A DNA stretch of 42,555 nucleotides from an uncultured Porphyromonadaceae bacterium. Lineage in GTDB: Bacteria > Bacteroidota > Bacteroidia > Bacteroidales > Muribaculaceae. The notes below the pieces were generated by a model. That model was not told the origin of the DNA. It saw nothing but the letters and a program-made list of their open reading frames with translations, and searched no databases. The first letter of the stretch is position 1. Every line of letters begins with the position of its first letter. Positions 8,364 through 17,396 of this stretch are shown here, one piece after another. Where the stretch lies: the NCBI GenBank assembly GCA_902489275.1, contig CABTZK010000018.1:1-42555 (forward strand), written 5' to 3'. The position numbers and the translations under genes are program-made.

Positions 8364-9326
8364 ATGAAAAACGTTTTGATTATTGGGTCAACAGGCCAAA
8401 TTGGCTCTGAGCTGACCATGAAATTGAGAGGAATTTACGGCAACGACCACATCGTGGCCGGCTACATCCCCGGAGCAGAGCCTAAAGGCGAGCTTGCCGA
8501 AAGCGGTCCATCAGAAATTGTTGATATCACGAATGCCCAGCAGATTGGTGCCGCAGTTGACAAATACAACATCGACACCATCTATAATCTCGCCGCGTTG
8601 CTCAGCGCCGTGGCCGAGGCAAAACCCCAGTTGGCATGGAAAATTGGCATTGGCGGGCTGATGAACGTGCTGGAAGTCTCGCGCGAGAAGAAATGCGCCG
8701 TTTTCACGCCAAGCTCCATTGGCTCGTTTGGCCCTAACACGCCCAAGGACGGCACCCCGCAAGACACCATCCAGCAACCCAGAACCATGTATGGCGTGAC
8801 CAAGGTGAGCGGCGAGCTGCTGAGCAACTACTACGCGCTCAAATTTGGCGTCGACACGCGCTCGGTGCGCTTCCCGGGCCTGATTTCCTACGTGACCCCT
8901 CCGGGCGGAGGAACCACCGACTACGCTGTCGATATTTACTACAGCGCTGTTCAAGGCAAGAAGTTCACCTGCCCCATCAAAGCTGGCACTTTCATGGACA
9001 TGATGTACATGCCCGACGCGCTGCGTGGCGCTATCGAGATCATGGAGGCCGACCCCGAGCGTCTCATCCACCGCAACTCATTCAACATTGCCTCGATGAG
9101 TTTCGAGCCCGACACGCTTTACAAGAAAATCAAGGAATACATTCCAGCGTTTGAAATGGTCTACGAGGTCGAGCCCGTGCGCCAAGCCATTGCCGAGTCA
9201 TGGCCCAACAAGCTCGACGACACTTGCGCCCGCGTCGAGTGGGACTGGAAGCCCGAGTATGACCTCGATGCCATGACACGCGACATGATTGAGAAGCTCC
9301 GCATCAAGTTTGGCATTAAAGCCTGA
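8364..9326 (+). CDS. tdh: L-threonine 3-dehydrogenase, short-chain dehydrogenase type
   Basis: A 320-residue extended SDR. The NAD-binding GSTGQIGSE is at residues 8-16, the serine pair (TPSSIGSFGP) at about 115-124, and the catalytic Tyr/Lys pair (YGVTK) at Y143 and K147. The motifs GGGTTDYAVDIYYSAV and GTFMDMMYMPDALRGAIEIM are hallmarks of the SDR-type threonine dehydrogenase. This enzyme oxidises threonine to 2-amino-3-oxobutyrate, which then goes to glycine by 2-amino-3-ketobutyrate lyase (not in this window). It is unrelated to the zinc-dependent enzyme of E. coli. It has its own promoter and terminator, so it is probably monocistronic. Confidence 0.88.
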   Translation: MKNVLIIGSTGQIGSELTMKLRGIYGNDHIVAGYIPGAEPKGELAESGPSEIVDITNAQQIGAAVDKYNIDTIYNLAALLSAVAEAKPQLAWKIGIGGLMNVLEVSREKKCAVFTPSSIGSFGPNTPKDGTPQDTIQQPRTMYGVTKVSGELLSNYYALKFGVDTRSVRFPGLISYVTPPGGGTTDYAVDIYYSAVQGKKFTCPIKAGTFMDMMYMPDALRGAIEIMEADPERLIHRNSFNIASMSFEPDTLYKKIKEYIPAFEMVYEVEPVRQAIAESWPNKLDDTCARVEWDWKPEYDLDAMTRDMIEKLRIKFGIKA

Positions 9327-9372
9327 CGGTAGCGAGCCATCAGGAAGCCTCATCATCCACCCATCACCAGCA

Positions 9373-9409
9373 AGATTGCCATGATTCATCCCATGGCAAT
9401 CTGTTTTTT
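9373..9409 (+). terminator. Intrinsic terminator after tdh
   Basis: Arms AGATTGCCATG (9373-9383) and CATGGCAATCT (9392-9402) form an 11-base-pair perfect stem. It is followed by G and six T. Confidence 0.9.
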
Positions 9410-9546
9410 CGGCAAAAGGAGGGGGGGAGCGAGTGCGCGTTAGCGGCAATCATGCAAAGAATTGCTGGATATTGACGTCACAATAAAATAAAATGAGCAA
9501 ATCGCATAATTTCGCAAAATTCTGCCAATTTCCGCAAATTTTTCCC

Positions 9547-9554
9547 TACATTTG
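9547..9554 (+). promoter_or_regulatory. Predicted -7 box for rnr
   Basis: TACATTTG matches TAnnTTTG, 39 bases before the rnr start. The upstream element is not clear. Confidence 0.5.
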
Positions 9555-9592
9555 TAGATAGTTAAGAAAACTCTCAAAACAGCTACCAGCTT

Positions 9593-11971
9593 ATGTCAAA
9601 AAAAGACAAACTGAAATCATTCAAACAAGAGCGCCGCGAACTTCACGACAAAGTGATTAATTTCTTTAACCACGAGGAAAACATTCCCTACAACTACAAG
9701 CAAGTGAGCGCCGGTGTAGAAGCTAAGACACCCAAGCAACGTGCCATTGTCGTAGACATCCTGGAACAATTGCTCATCGACGGATTTGTCAACGAGGTCA
9801 CCCCCGGCAAGTTCAAGGCCTTGCAGCGCAGCGCAGTGGAAGAGGGCATCTTCATTCGCCGCAGCAATGGAAAGAACAGCGTGGACACAGCCAACGACGA
9901 CGGGAAGCCCATCATGGTGGCCGAGCGAAACTCGATGCACGCCTTGAATGGCGACCGCGTGCTGGTGCACATCAGCGCCGCCCGGCCAGGCATGGAGCCC
10001 GAAGCCGAGGTACTCAAGATTGTCGAACGCAAGGAGCAAGTGTTCACCGGCACCTTGCAGGTGAAGAAATTCTTTGCCATACTGGCCACTGACAGCAAAT
10101 TCCTGGCCACCGACATCTTCATTCCCATCGAGAAACTCGGGAGCGGTACCACCGGCGACAAGGCCGTGGTGAAGATTGTCGAATGGCCCGAGGATGCCAA
10201 CAGCCCCATTGGCGAGGTGATTGACGTGCTGGGCAAGGCTGGCGAGAACAATGCCGAAATCAACGCCATCATGGCAGAGTTTGGATTGCCCTACAAATAT
10301 CCGCAAAACGTGGAAAAAGCGGCCGATAAGATCGAGCCAGGCATCACCGACGAGGAAGTGGCCCTACGCCGCGATATGCGCGATGCCACCACTTTCACGA
10401 TCGACCCTGCCGATGCCAAGGACTTTGACGATGCCCTGTCGCTGCATCAGCTCGAAAACGGGCATTGGGAAGTGGGCGTGCACATTGCCGACGTGACGCA
10501 TTATGTGAGACCAGGGTCAGTGATTGACAAAGAGGCCGAGAGCCGCGCGACTTCGGTTTACCTGGTAGACCGCACCGTGCCCATGTTGCCAGAGCGCTTG
10601 TGCAACTACATCTGCTCACTGCGCCCCGACGAGGACAAGCTCACCCACTCGGTCGTTTTCGAGATGGACGATGAGGCTAAAATCTATCGCTACGACATTT
10701 GCCACACGGTGACTTGCAGCAACCGCCGTTTCAGCTATGAAGAGGCACAAGAGATTATCGAGGCGGGCAAGGGCGACTATGCGACAGAGATTTTGAAACT
10801 GAACGATTTGGCGCAAAAGCTGCGCGCCAACCGCTTCAAAGAGGGCGCTGTGACCTTCAATCGAGAAGAGCTCAAGTTCAAAATCGATGAGAATGGCAAA
10901 CCCTTGGAAGTGCTGGTTAAGGTGTCGAAAGAGGCCAATCAGCTCATAGAGGAGTTCATGCTGCTGGCCAACCGCACCGTTGCCACCCACATTGGCAATG
11001 TGCCCAAGGGCAAGACGGCCAAGGCATTTGTTTACCGCATCCACGACATGCCCGACAGCGACCGGCTCTCCAACTTTGCCGACATCTGCGCGCGCTTTGG
11101 CCACAAGGTTAAAGTGAGCGGCACTGCCAAAGAGGTGAACAGGAGCATCAACAAGCTGCTTGAGGCCATTGTGGGCAAGCCCGAGGAGGAAATGCTGTCG
11201 ATTCTCGCCATTCGGTCGATGGCCAAGGCTGTGTACTCAAGCAACAATGTGGGGCACTATGGGCTGGCGTTTGAGTTCTACACCCATTTCACATCACCCA
11301 TTCGCCGGTACCCCGACATGATGGTACACCGCCTGCTGGACCGATATGCCAAAAAGGGTGCGCGTAGCGCAAATCAAGCCACCCTGGAGGAGGAGTGCAA
11401 GCACGTGAGCGCCCAGGAGCAACTGGCTGCCGATGCCGAGCGAGCCTCCATCAAGTACAAGAGTGTGGAATTCATGGGCGCGCATTTGGGCGAGGTGTTC
11501 ACCGGGCACATCTCGGGAGTGACGGAGTGGGGAATTTACGTGGAACTCGACGAGACCCACTGCGAGGGCATGATTCCCGTGCGCGACCTGGATGACGACT
11601 TCTACGAGTTTGACGAGAAGAATTACTATCTGATTGGCCGCCGCACCCACAGGAAATATCAGCTGGGCGACAACATCACCATTCAAGTGGCGCGCGCCGA
11701 CCTCATCAAGAAGCAGCTTGACTTTGTGCTGGTTGACGAGAACAATCCTGCTGGCGCCCACCGCATCGACAAAGCGCCCATCACCGAGGCCGACCGGCTC
11801 CCGGGCAAGAGAGAAACGAGAAACGACCGCAAGCGCAGCGACTATGAGGGCGGAAAAGCCTCGCGCCGCCAGCAGCGCGGCAACCGGGGGAATAGCCACC
11901 GCCGCAACGCCCAAGATAAGCACAGGAGGCGGTCAGGAAAAGCACGAGGGAAAAGGAAAGCCAATTCCTGA
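9593..11971 (+). CDS. rnr: Ribonuclease R
   Basis: A 792-residue 3'-5' exoribonuclease of the RNB family that degrades structured RNA. Domains in order: an N-terminal winged-helix-like region (about residues 15-80), two cold-shock-like domains (about 85-215), and the RNB catalytic domain. In the RNB domain, TIDPADAKDFDDALSL carries the metal-binding Asp residues D271, D277, D279 and D280. The motif FTSPIRRYPDMMVHR follows. An S1 domain comes next (GEVFTGHISGVTEWGIYVEL, about 630-715), then a Lys/Arg-rich tail of about 65 residues. The ATG at 9593 is well placed after the predicted -7 box. A terminator follows. Confidence 0.95.
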   Translation: MSKKDKLKSFKQERRELHDKVINFFNHEENIPYNYKQVSAGVEAKTPKQRAIVVDILEQLLIDGFVNEVTPGKFKALQRSAVEEGIFIRRSNGKNSVDTANDDGKPIMVAERNSMHALNGDRVLVHISAARPGMEPEAEVLKIVERKEQVFTGTLQVKKFFAILATDSKFLATDIFIPIEKLGSGTTGDKAVVKIVEWPEDANSPIGEVIDVLGKAGENNAEINAIMAEFGLPYKYPQNVEKAADKIEPGITDEEVALRRDMRDATTFTIDPADAKDFDDALSLHQLENGHWEVGVHIADVTHYVRPGSVIDKEAESRATSVYLVDRTVPMLPERLCNYICSLRPDEDKLTHSVVFEMDDEAKIYRYDICHTVTCSNRRFSYEEAQEIIEAGKGDYATEILKLNDLAQKLRANRFKEGAVTFNREELKFKIDENGKPLEVLVKVSKEANQLIEEFMLLANRTVATHIGNVPKGKTAKAFVYRIHDMPDSDRLSNFADICARFGHKVKVSGTAKEVNRSINKLLEAIVGKPEEEMLSILAIRSMAKAVYSSNNVGHYGLAFEFYTHFTSPIRRYPDMMVHRLLDRYAKKGARSANQATLEEECKHVSAQEQLAADAERASIKYKSVEFMGAHLGEVFTGHISGVTEWGIYVELDETHCEGMIPVRDLDDDFYEFDEKNYYLIGRRTHRKYQLGDNITIQVARADLIKKQLDFVLVDENNPAGAHRIDKAPITEADRLPGKRETRNDRKRSDYEGGKASRRQQRGNRGNSHRRNAQDKHRRRSGKARGKRKANS

Positions 11972-12013
11972 CGCTCTTTTCACCATCACGGGGCTATACT
12001 GCGAGAAAACGCC

Positions 12014-12057
12014 TGCAACGACGAGGCGGCTCATGGCAAGCCGCTTCGTTGCATTTT
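12014..12057 (+). terminator. Intrinsic terminator after rnr
   Basis: Outer arms TGCAACGA (12014-12021) and TCGTTGCA (12046-12053) enclose a second stem, GGCGGCT with AGCCGC, with a small internal bulge. Four T follow the stem. Confidence 0.75.
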
Positions 12058-12181
12058 GCCCCTACATCGCGAGGAAAAGGCCATTTTTCTATTAATAATC
12101 ATTAAATTGTGGAAATCTCTCGGGAATCTTGTTTTAATTTGAGTGATTGTTGCGTCTATATCATGTAACGACAATTGAAAA

Positions 12182-12679
12182 ATGACAGAAGCAGCATTTG
12201 AGCAAGTAGCCGAAAAATTGCGCGACAAGGCCATGGCAACAGCCAAGGCTTGCGGCATGGGCGAGATGCAAGCCGATGATATTGCGCAGGATGTCATGCT
12301 CAAGCTCTGGACCATCCGCCACGAGCTGGACCGCTATCGCTCGCTCGATGGCGTGACAGTGGTGATGACCCGCCACCTGATTACCGACCAATGGCGAAGG
12401 TCACGCACCGTCCCGCTCCCCAACGAGGCCAATGCGATTGTCGCCAACAACGCCACGCCCAGCGAGCGCATCGAGGAAATCGAGAACGACGCATGGCTCA
12501 AACGACGGATTGACCAGTTGCCCAACAAGCAACGCTGCGTGCTGATCATGCGGCAGGTCGAGCACCGGGAATATGAAGAAATCGCCCGCCTGCTGGGCAT
12601 CAGCACGACATCGGCCCGAACACTGATTGCAAGAGCGAGAAAAAGTTTATTAGAAGATTTCAAACGAAGAATGAAATAA
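12182..12679 (+). CDS. ECF-type RNA polymerase sigma factor
   Basis: A 165-residue sigma-70 family protein of the ECF class. Region 2 holds ADDIAQDVMLKLW and ends with MTRHLITDQWRRSR (about residues 35-78). Region 4 holds LPNKQRCVLIMRQVEHREYEEIARLLGISTTSARTLIARARKSL (described in parts: QxR-type helix, then helix-turn-helix, about 110-155). Region 3 is absent, as usual for ECF factors. The stop shares a base with the next start (TAATG), so the next product, a one-span membrane protein, is probably its partner. No promoter of the TAnnTTTG kind was seen upstream, which fits possible self-regulation. Confidence 0.88.
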   Translation: MTEAAFEQVAEKLRDKAMATAKACGMGEMQADDIAQDVMLKLWTIRHELDRYRSLDGVTVVMTRHLITDQWRRSRTVPLPNEANAIVANNATPSERIEEIENDAWLKRRIDQLPNKQRCVLIMRQVEHREYEEIARLLGISTTSARTLIARARKSLLEDFKRRMK

Positions 12680-13359
12680 TGAGTACTGATCAACAATATA
12701 TTCAACACCTGCTTGACCGCTTCATGAGTGGACAAAGCACGCTGGCAGAAGAGCAGCAGCTCAGCCGCTACATGGCTACCCATGAAGTGGAAAGCGAGTG
12801 GAAAGCCTACCAGGAAATGTTTGCTTACTTCGACGCGGGAATGACAAACGCTGGAGAGCGTGGGACTGCCCCCTCTCGAAAACGCCTGAATCCGTCGTGG
12901 CTTCGCTGGGTGGCGGCTGCCGCTATCGCAGCCCTTGTGGCCACCGCCGGACTCATGATGTGGAACAGCCAGCCCGTGGCTCCAAGGCAAGCTGCACGCT
13001 ATGCCGTGGCGATCGAGCAACGCTCTGCCCCCTTGGCGCACCACCCCGGCACTCAAGTATCGCCTCCTGAGCCTGACACTTGCCCTGCCACCCCAACGGA
13101 CAAGGAGCGGCTCTTGGCCGCCGCCGCCCCCAAACAAGTGAAACGGCGCGTGAGCACCCCACAGCCCGTTTCAGCCAGTCCCAAGCGCTTGCAAATCTCC
13201 CGCGACGACGCCGAGATGGAATTGGCACTGATGCGCGACGTCGCCCTGGAGGTGGAGCTGGAGGAGCAACAGGAATGCGACGAGCTGGAATGGGCGCTCT
13301 TGCAGGCCTCGACGATGCCCCAGCTGCTGAATGTGGATGACAACCTAATGATTAAATAA
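12679..13359 (+). CDS. Single-span membrane protein coupled to ECF sigma gene, possible anti-sigma factor
   Basis: A 226-residue protein. Residues 1-70 are soluble and include MSGQSTLAEEQQLSRYMATHE, a pattern like the N-terminus of Bacteroidetes proteins encoded after ECF sigma genes. One membrane helix follows at about 73-93 (WVAAAAIAALVATAGLMMW), then a Pro-rich segment and an acidic C-terminal region. The overlap with the sigma gene and the topology fit an anti-sigma factor. It lacks a recognisable zinc-binding anti-sigma motif (HxxxCxxC) and is not a FecR-type protein by eye. The role is inferred from context. Confidence 0.7.
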   Translation: MSTDQQYIQHLLDRFMSGQSTLAEEQQLSRYMATHEVESEWKAYQEMFAYFDAGMTNAGERGTAPSRKRLNPSWLRWVAAAAIAALVATAGLMMWNSQPVAPRQAARYAVAIEQRSAPLAHHPGTQVSPPEPDTCPATPTDKERLLAAAAPKQVKRRVSTPQPVSASPKRLQISRDDAEMELALMRDVALEVELEEQQECDELEWALLQASTMPQLLNVDDNLMIK

Positions 13360-13373
13360 CCATAAAAAAAGCA

Positions 13374-14303
13374 ATGATGATGAAAACGATGAAGAAAATA
13401 GTGCTGGTCGCAGCCGGCTTTGCACTGGCCTGGCCCGCCATGGCCCAGCAAAACGTGATTGCGGCCTTTGAGCAACTCAAAGACGCGCAGCAGGTTACAA
13501 CCACCCGGCTATCGACCCAAAACAGAAGCAATGGAGAGACCAGCCAAATGGAAGAGTACAAATTCAGTTATAAGAAAAGCGAAAAACTGATTGATCCGCT
13601 CATCCAAGCATTCCAAGACGATGCCAGCCAGGCCTACAGCTACATTGTGCACGACGGAGATAAAGACAAAAAGGAAGCCTACTGGCTCTATCAAGACGAG
13701 AACACCAACCGCATCACCGTGGGCAAGAACCCCAGCGACAATTATGTGCTTTACTGCATTGCCGACGATAACAATGAGGGCTACCGCTACTGCTACGCCT
13801 TGGAGTGGAGAGAGAAAAACGGAACGGTAACGGGTAGTGCCATCAAGGTGTACTCGAAGCGCCCCGAGACCAACAAGGGGAAACGCACCTTCACCTACCT
13901 TAAGGATTTCGATGACGAGGGCATTGAGGGGAAATTGTCAAGAATTACCATCGATGGATTATTTAACGGGCTTGACTCGCTCGATTACGACCAGGTTGCG
14001 CCCAATATCTACATCGGGCAGAATACAAGTGCCCTGTCACTCCAACCCAAGAGCGAGGAAGATTTTTTAGAGCAATTCAACTTCATCCGCAATCGCTTCA
14101 AGCGAGTAGCGGCAAAAGAGAACACCAACCTCCCCATGAGCTATGCCACCAAGATGCTCAAGCTGTGCAAGCAAGCCCGAAAACTGCAACTGAGCGACAA
14201 CATGCACAAGCTGTGCGTCAAGGGCCTCTGGGAGATGCGCCGCATGAGTAGCGACGATTTCATCAAGGGCGTTCTCGACGAGGCCATCGCCCAGCTAAAA
14301 TGA
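13374..14303 (+). CDS. Exported protein of unknown function in the sigma-factor operon
   Basis: A protein of up to 309 residues with a signal peptide (KKIVLVAAGFALAWPAMAQQ, cleavage after AMA likely). The mature part is about 285 residues, mostly polar, with alternating Tyr and charged residues. It has no membrane span and no motif I recognise. Three Met codons lie at the start (13374, 13377, 13380), with another at 13389; the true start is uncertain, but the signal peptide is the same. It is 14 bases after the membrane protein gene and is probably transcribed with the sigma factor. It may be the target or sensor of that system. Confidence 0.75.
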   Translation: MMMKTMKKIVLVAAGFALAWPAMAQQNVIAAFEQLKDAQQVTTTRLSTQNRSNGETSQMEEYKFSYKKSEKLIDPLIQAFQDDASQAYSYIVHDGDKDKKEAYWLYQDENTNRITVGKNPSDNYVLYCIADDNNEGYRYCYALEWREKNGTVTGSAIKVYSKRPETNKGKRTFTYLKDFDDEGIEGKLSRITIDGLFNGLDSLDYDQVAPNIYIGQNTSALSLQPKSEEDFLEQFNFIRNRFKRVAAKENTNLPMSYATKMLKLCKQARKLQLSDNMHKLCVKGLWEMRRMSSDDFIKGVLDEAIAQLK

Positions 14304-14348
14304 GCAGGGCGACTGGGAAAGCAATCACTTGAATTCACTAAAAGACCC

Positions 14349-14387
14349 CGAGGGCGTACCAAATCATTTCAATTTGATACGCCCTCG
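14349..14387. terminator. Bidirectional terminator between convergent genes
   Basis: Arms CGAGGGCGTA (14349-14358) and TACGCCCTCG (14378-14387) are perfectly complementary, and pairing continues inward with one mismatch (CCAAAT / ATTTGA). It sits between the exported protein gene and hppA, which face each other. On the minus strand a TTTT follows shortly after the stem. Confidence 0.8.
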
Positions 14388-14415
14388 CGGTGTTATCGCA
14401 TGGGATTGTTACGCG

Positions 14416-16812
14416 CTACTCCGACCTCATCTTGTAGAATGAACGGTACACGAACAGCAGGCCAATTACGGCAAAGAAAACACCGCAATAGGGAGCAATG
14501 TGGCGGAAACTCTCGCTAATGGCGATTTCCATGGCCAGCACGCCGAAGAGCGTGGTGAACTTGATAATAGGGTTCAGAGCCACCGAAGAGGTGTCCTTGT
14601 AGGGGTCGCCCACCGTGTCGCCCACAACCGTGGCGTCGTGCAGTGCTGTGCCCTTGGCATTGAGGTCGACCTCAACAACCTTCTTGGCATTGTCCCATGC
14701 GCCACCGGCATCGGCCATAAACACGGCTTGGAACAGGCCAAACACCGCAATGGAAATCAAGTAACTGATAAACAAGCAAACCGCATTGTTGCCGCCCAAT
14801 CCTGCTGGCGACGACAGGCAAGCAAAGCCAAGCGCGAAGCAGAAGATGGCAATGAAGATGTTAATCATGCCTTTTTGGGCATATTCAGTACAGATTTTCA
14901 CCACTTCCTGCGACTTGCTGATGTCGGCTTTTTTGGGCGCATTGGCATCGAGCTTGATGTTTTCCTTGATGAACTTCACCGCGCGGTTGGCTCCCGTGGT
15001 CACGGCCTGCATCGATGCGCCTGTGAACCAGTAAACCACACAGCCGCCCAGAATGAAGCCGAGAATGGAGTAGGGGTTAAGCAGGTTGAGAATTTCGGTG
15101 GGGTTAACGCCCAGTGTCTTCTGAATCAAGAGAATGAGCGAGAAAATCATGGTCGTCGCGCCCGCCACTGCGGTGCCAATGAGCACGGGCTTGGCCGTGG
15201 CCTTGAACGTGTTGCCAGCCCCATCATTGGCCTCAAGATAATATTTCGCCTTCTCCCAGTCGGGGGTGAAGCCAAATTCCTCTTGGATTTCCTTTTCGGC
15301 TTTCTCCTTGTCGTCTTCAATGAGCGAGAGCTCATAGACCGATTGGGCATTGTCGGTCACAGGGCCATAGCTGTCAACAGCGATGGTCACAGGTCCCATG
15401 CCCAGCATGCCGAAAGCTACCAAGCCGAAAGCGAAAATCGAAGCGTAGTCACCAACGATAGCTTCCATGCCAAACTGGGTGGAGAACAAGTAGGAGAGCA
15501 GCATGAGGATAAAGAACACAAATCCCGTCCAGAAGCTGCCGAAGTTACCCGATACAAGTCCCGAGAGAATATTGAGCGAGGCACCGCCTTGACGGCTGGT
15601 GTTCACGACTTCTTGCACGTGGGTCGAGTTGGGCGAGGTGAAGAGCTTGGTAAACTCAGGGATAAGCGCCGCGCCAAGCGTACCGCAACTGATAATGAGC
15701 GAGAGCCCCATCCAGTAGTTGCCGCCAAGGCTGGAGAGGCAGAAATAGCTGGCTCCGAAAGTGCAAATGATGGAGAGAATCGAAGTAATCCAAACCAGGC
15801 TGGTGAGGGGCTTCTCGAAGTTCATGTCGTCGGCGCCGCGATATTTGGCTTTGCTGATTCCATTGTTAATGTAGTAGGAAATCACCGAGGTGATGACACC
15901 CAAGATGCGCATCACAAAAATCCATACCAGCATGTCAATTTGATGCGTGGGATCTACTTGGAGCAGGATAAACGAGACGAGTGCCACGCCCGTCACGCCA
16001 TAGGTCTCAAAGCCATCGGCTGTGGGGCCGATGCTGTCGCCCGCGTTATCGCCGGTGCAGTCGGCAATCACGCCAGGGTTGCGAGGGTCGTCCTCGCCAA
16101 TCTTGAACACCACTTTCATCAAGTCGCTGCCAATGTCAGCAATCTTGGTGAAGATACCGCCCGCAATGCGCAGCGCGCTTGCGCCTAACGACTCGCCAAT
16201 GGCGAAACCAATGAAGCAACTGCCTGCCAAGTCTTCGGGCATGAAAAGCAGGATCGTGAGCATGAGCACAAGCTCCACACAGATCAAGAGCACGCCGATA
16301 CTCATGCCGGCGGTCAGCGGGATGTTGAGCAGTGCCAACGGCTGGCGACGCAACGAGGCAAATGCCATGCGCGCATTGGCAAAAGTGTTCATGCGCACGC
16401 CATACCACGCCACAGCGTAGGATCCCAGCACACCAATCACCGTCCAGGCGAGGATGAGCAATACTGAGCCCCAGGCCATGCCTTCCAGGATACCAAAGTA
16501 CAAGAGAACGGCCATGCCAATGAAAATGAACAAAACGCCCAAGAACTTGCCTTGCTGCTTCAGATAGGTGGAGCAGGTCTTGAAGATGACGTTGCCGATC
16601 TCAAGCATTGACGAGTGTGCTTTGAGTTTGCGTACTTTCATAAACTGGAAGAATCCGAAGATCAAGCCGAGTACAACGACAAGGAATCCCCAATAGAGAA
16701 TACCCGTCTTGGAATCGCTTGCAAACCCTTGCGGCATTTTCAGGTCAGCCTCGCTTGCCAACATGGAAACTGGAAGTGAAAGTGAGAGGAGTGCAGTTAA
16801 TAACTTTCTCAT
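14416..16812 (-). CDS. hppA: Membrane-bound ion-pumping pyrophosphatase, divergent type
   Basis: A 798-residue polytopic protein with about 16 hydrophobic segments and an N-terminal signal-like segment. It couples pyrophosphate hydrolysis to ion pumping. Active-site motifs are present: DIGSDLMKVVFKIGEDDPRNPGVIAD (in parts, about 226-251), GDNAGDSIGPTADGFETYG, AVDSYGPVTDNA (about 478-489), and DATVVGDTVGDPYKDTS near the C-terminus. The sequence GNTFKATAKP (533-542) has Lys at the site where Lys marks K+-independent enzymes and Ala marks K+-dependent ones. Several motifs differ from canonical enzymes (SIGPTADGFE rather than CAGMAADLFE), and about 25 extra residues precede GNTF. This fits the divergent subgroup of H+-pumping enzymes; the pumped ion is inferred. 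Confidence 0.93.
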   Translation of the reverse strand: MRKLLTALLSLSLPVSMLASEADLKMPQGFASDSKTGILYWGFLVVVLGLIFGFFQFMKVRKLKAHSSMLEIGNVIFKTCSTYLKQQGKFLGVLFIFIGMAVLLYFGILEGMAWGSVLLILAWTVIGVLGSYAVAWYGVRMNTFANARMAFASLRRQPLALLNIPLTAGMSIGVLLICVELVLMLTILLFMPEDLAGSCFIGFAIGESLGASALRIAGGIFTKIADIGSDLMKVVFKIGEDDPRNPGVIADCTGDNAGDSIGPTADGFETYGVTGVALVSFILLQVDPTHQIDMLVWIFVMRILGVITSVISYYINNGISKAKYRGADDMNFEKPLTSLVWITSILSIICTFGASYFCLSSLGGNYWMGLSLIISCGTLGAALIPEFTKLFTSPNSTHVQEVVNTSRQGGASLNILSGLVSGNFGSFWTGFVFFILMLLSYLFSTQFGMEAIVGDYASIFAFGLVAFGMLGMGPVTIAVDSYGPVTDNAQSVYELSLIEDDKEKAEKEIQEEFGFTPDWEKAKYYLEANDGAGNTFKATAKPVLIGTAVAGATTMIFSLILLIQKTLGVNPTEILNLLNPYSILGFILGGCVVYWFTGASMQAVTTGANRAVKFIKENIKLDANAPKKADISKSQEVVKICTEYAQKGMINIFIAIFCFALGFACLSSPAGLGGNNAVCLFISYLISIAVFGLFQAVFMADAGGAWDNAKKVVEVDLNAKGTALHDATVVGDTVGDPYKDTSSVALNPIIKFTTLFGVLAMEIAISESFRHIAPYCGVFFAVIGLLFVYRSFYKMRSE

Positions 16813-16885
16813 TTTAAAGTGTTTAAAAGATTGTTATATAAGTTGTTGAAATGATTTTATATAGTTATGTGTTACAAAAAGCACG

Positions 16886-16916
16886 TAAAGGTATAGGTTT
16901 TTAGCCTAATAACAAA
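16886..16916 (-). promoter_or_regulatory. Predicted hppA promoter
   Basis: On the minus strand TTTG (16916-16913) is followed after 19 bases by TACCTTTA (16893-16886), one base from the TAnnTTTG consensus. The leader is about 70 bases. Confidence 0.65.
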
Positions 16917-17173
16917 ATGTGAGGCTTAAAAAATAGGCAAAAAAGCGAAAATTGCATTTTTTCCGTTTTTGTCGAGCGATCTTGGCAATTTGTTGAAATT
17001 GCATTTTATCGATTGCCCTTTTTGATAACTTTTGCGTCAAAATGGAAACTTATTGATTTGATATTTTTGGCGCGCCGATGGCCTTGTTTCTTTATCCCAA
17101 TCGTGTGAATATTCTTGTCGACATCGGGACGGAATGACTTGTCTGCTTTTCGGTCATTTTCCTGCCCCCCAAA

Positions 17174-17246
17174 GCGGCAGAGTAGCTGCCGCATGAGCAT
17201 AGTCGGAAAATTGGCTTGACCCGTGTCGCAAGACAATCAAGCCAAT
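17174..17246 (-). terminator. Tandem hairpins ending the glsA-glsB-wzi-lipoprotein transcript
   Basis: On the minus strand the first hairpin has perfect 10-base arms (17246-17237 and 17219-17210, TTGGCTTGA core) and is followed by TTTT. A second hairpin (17192-17174, arms GCGGCAG and CTGCCGC) follows and is also trailed by TTT. The first lies about 150 bases after the lipoprotein stop codon. Confidence 0.6.
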
Positions 17247-17396
17247 CTCCAACAGGCATGGGAAAAATACAAATAAAAATGGAGAAAACACATTTTCTAA
17301 AGCGGTATTTTCGCAGGATTGCATCAATTCCTGTTGAACGGGGTGTGGAGGGCAAAAATCCGTTCCGCGCCAGGTTGCAGCGCATCCCCGCCAGGT

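Larger units (their letters stand above)
16813..17396. other. Intergenic region upstream of hppA
   Basis: This 584-base AT-rich region has no convincing gene. Its right half, next to 17397, holds two hairpins that probably terminate the lipoprotein transcript. Its left half holds the hppA promoter. A 97-codon minus-strand frame at 17092-17385 runs through both hairpins and has Cys-rich, unstructured composition; I take it as chance. Confidence 0.6.

Noticed and set aside
14500..16188. A 562-codon plus-strand frame opposite hppA
   Set aside because: It lies antisense to the strongly conserved pyrophosphatase and has His/Arg/Glu-rich shadow composition.
17092..17385. A 97-codon minus-strand frame between hppA and the lipoprotein gene
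   Set aside because: It crosses two terminator-like hairpins and has no family resemblance.
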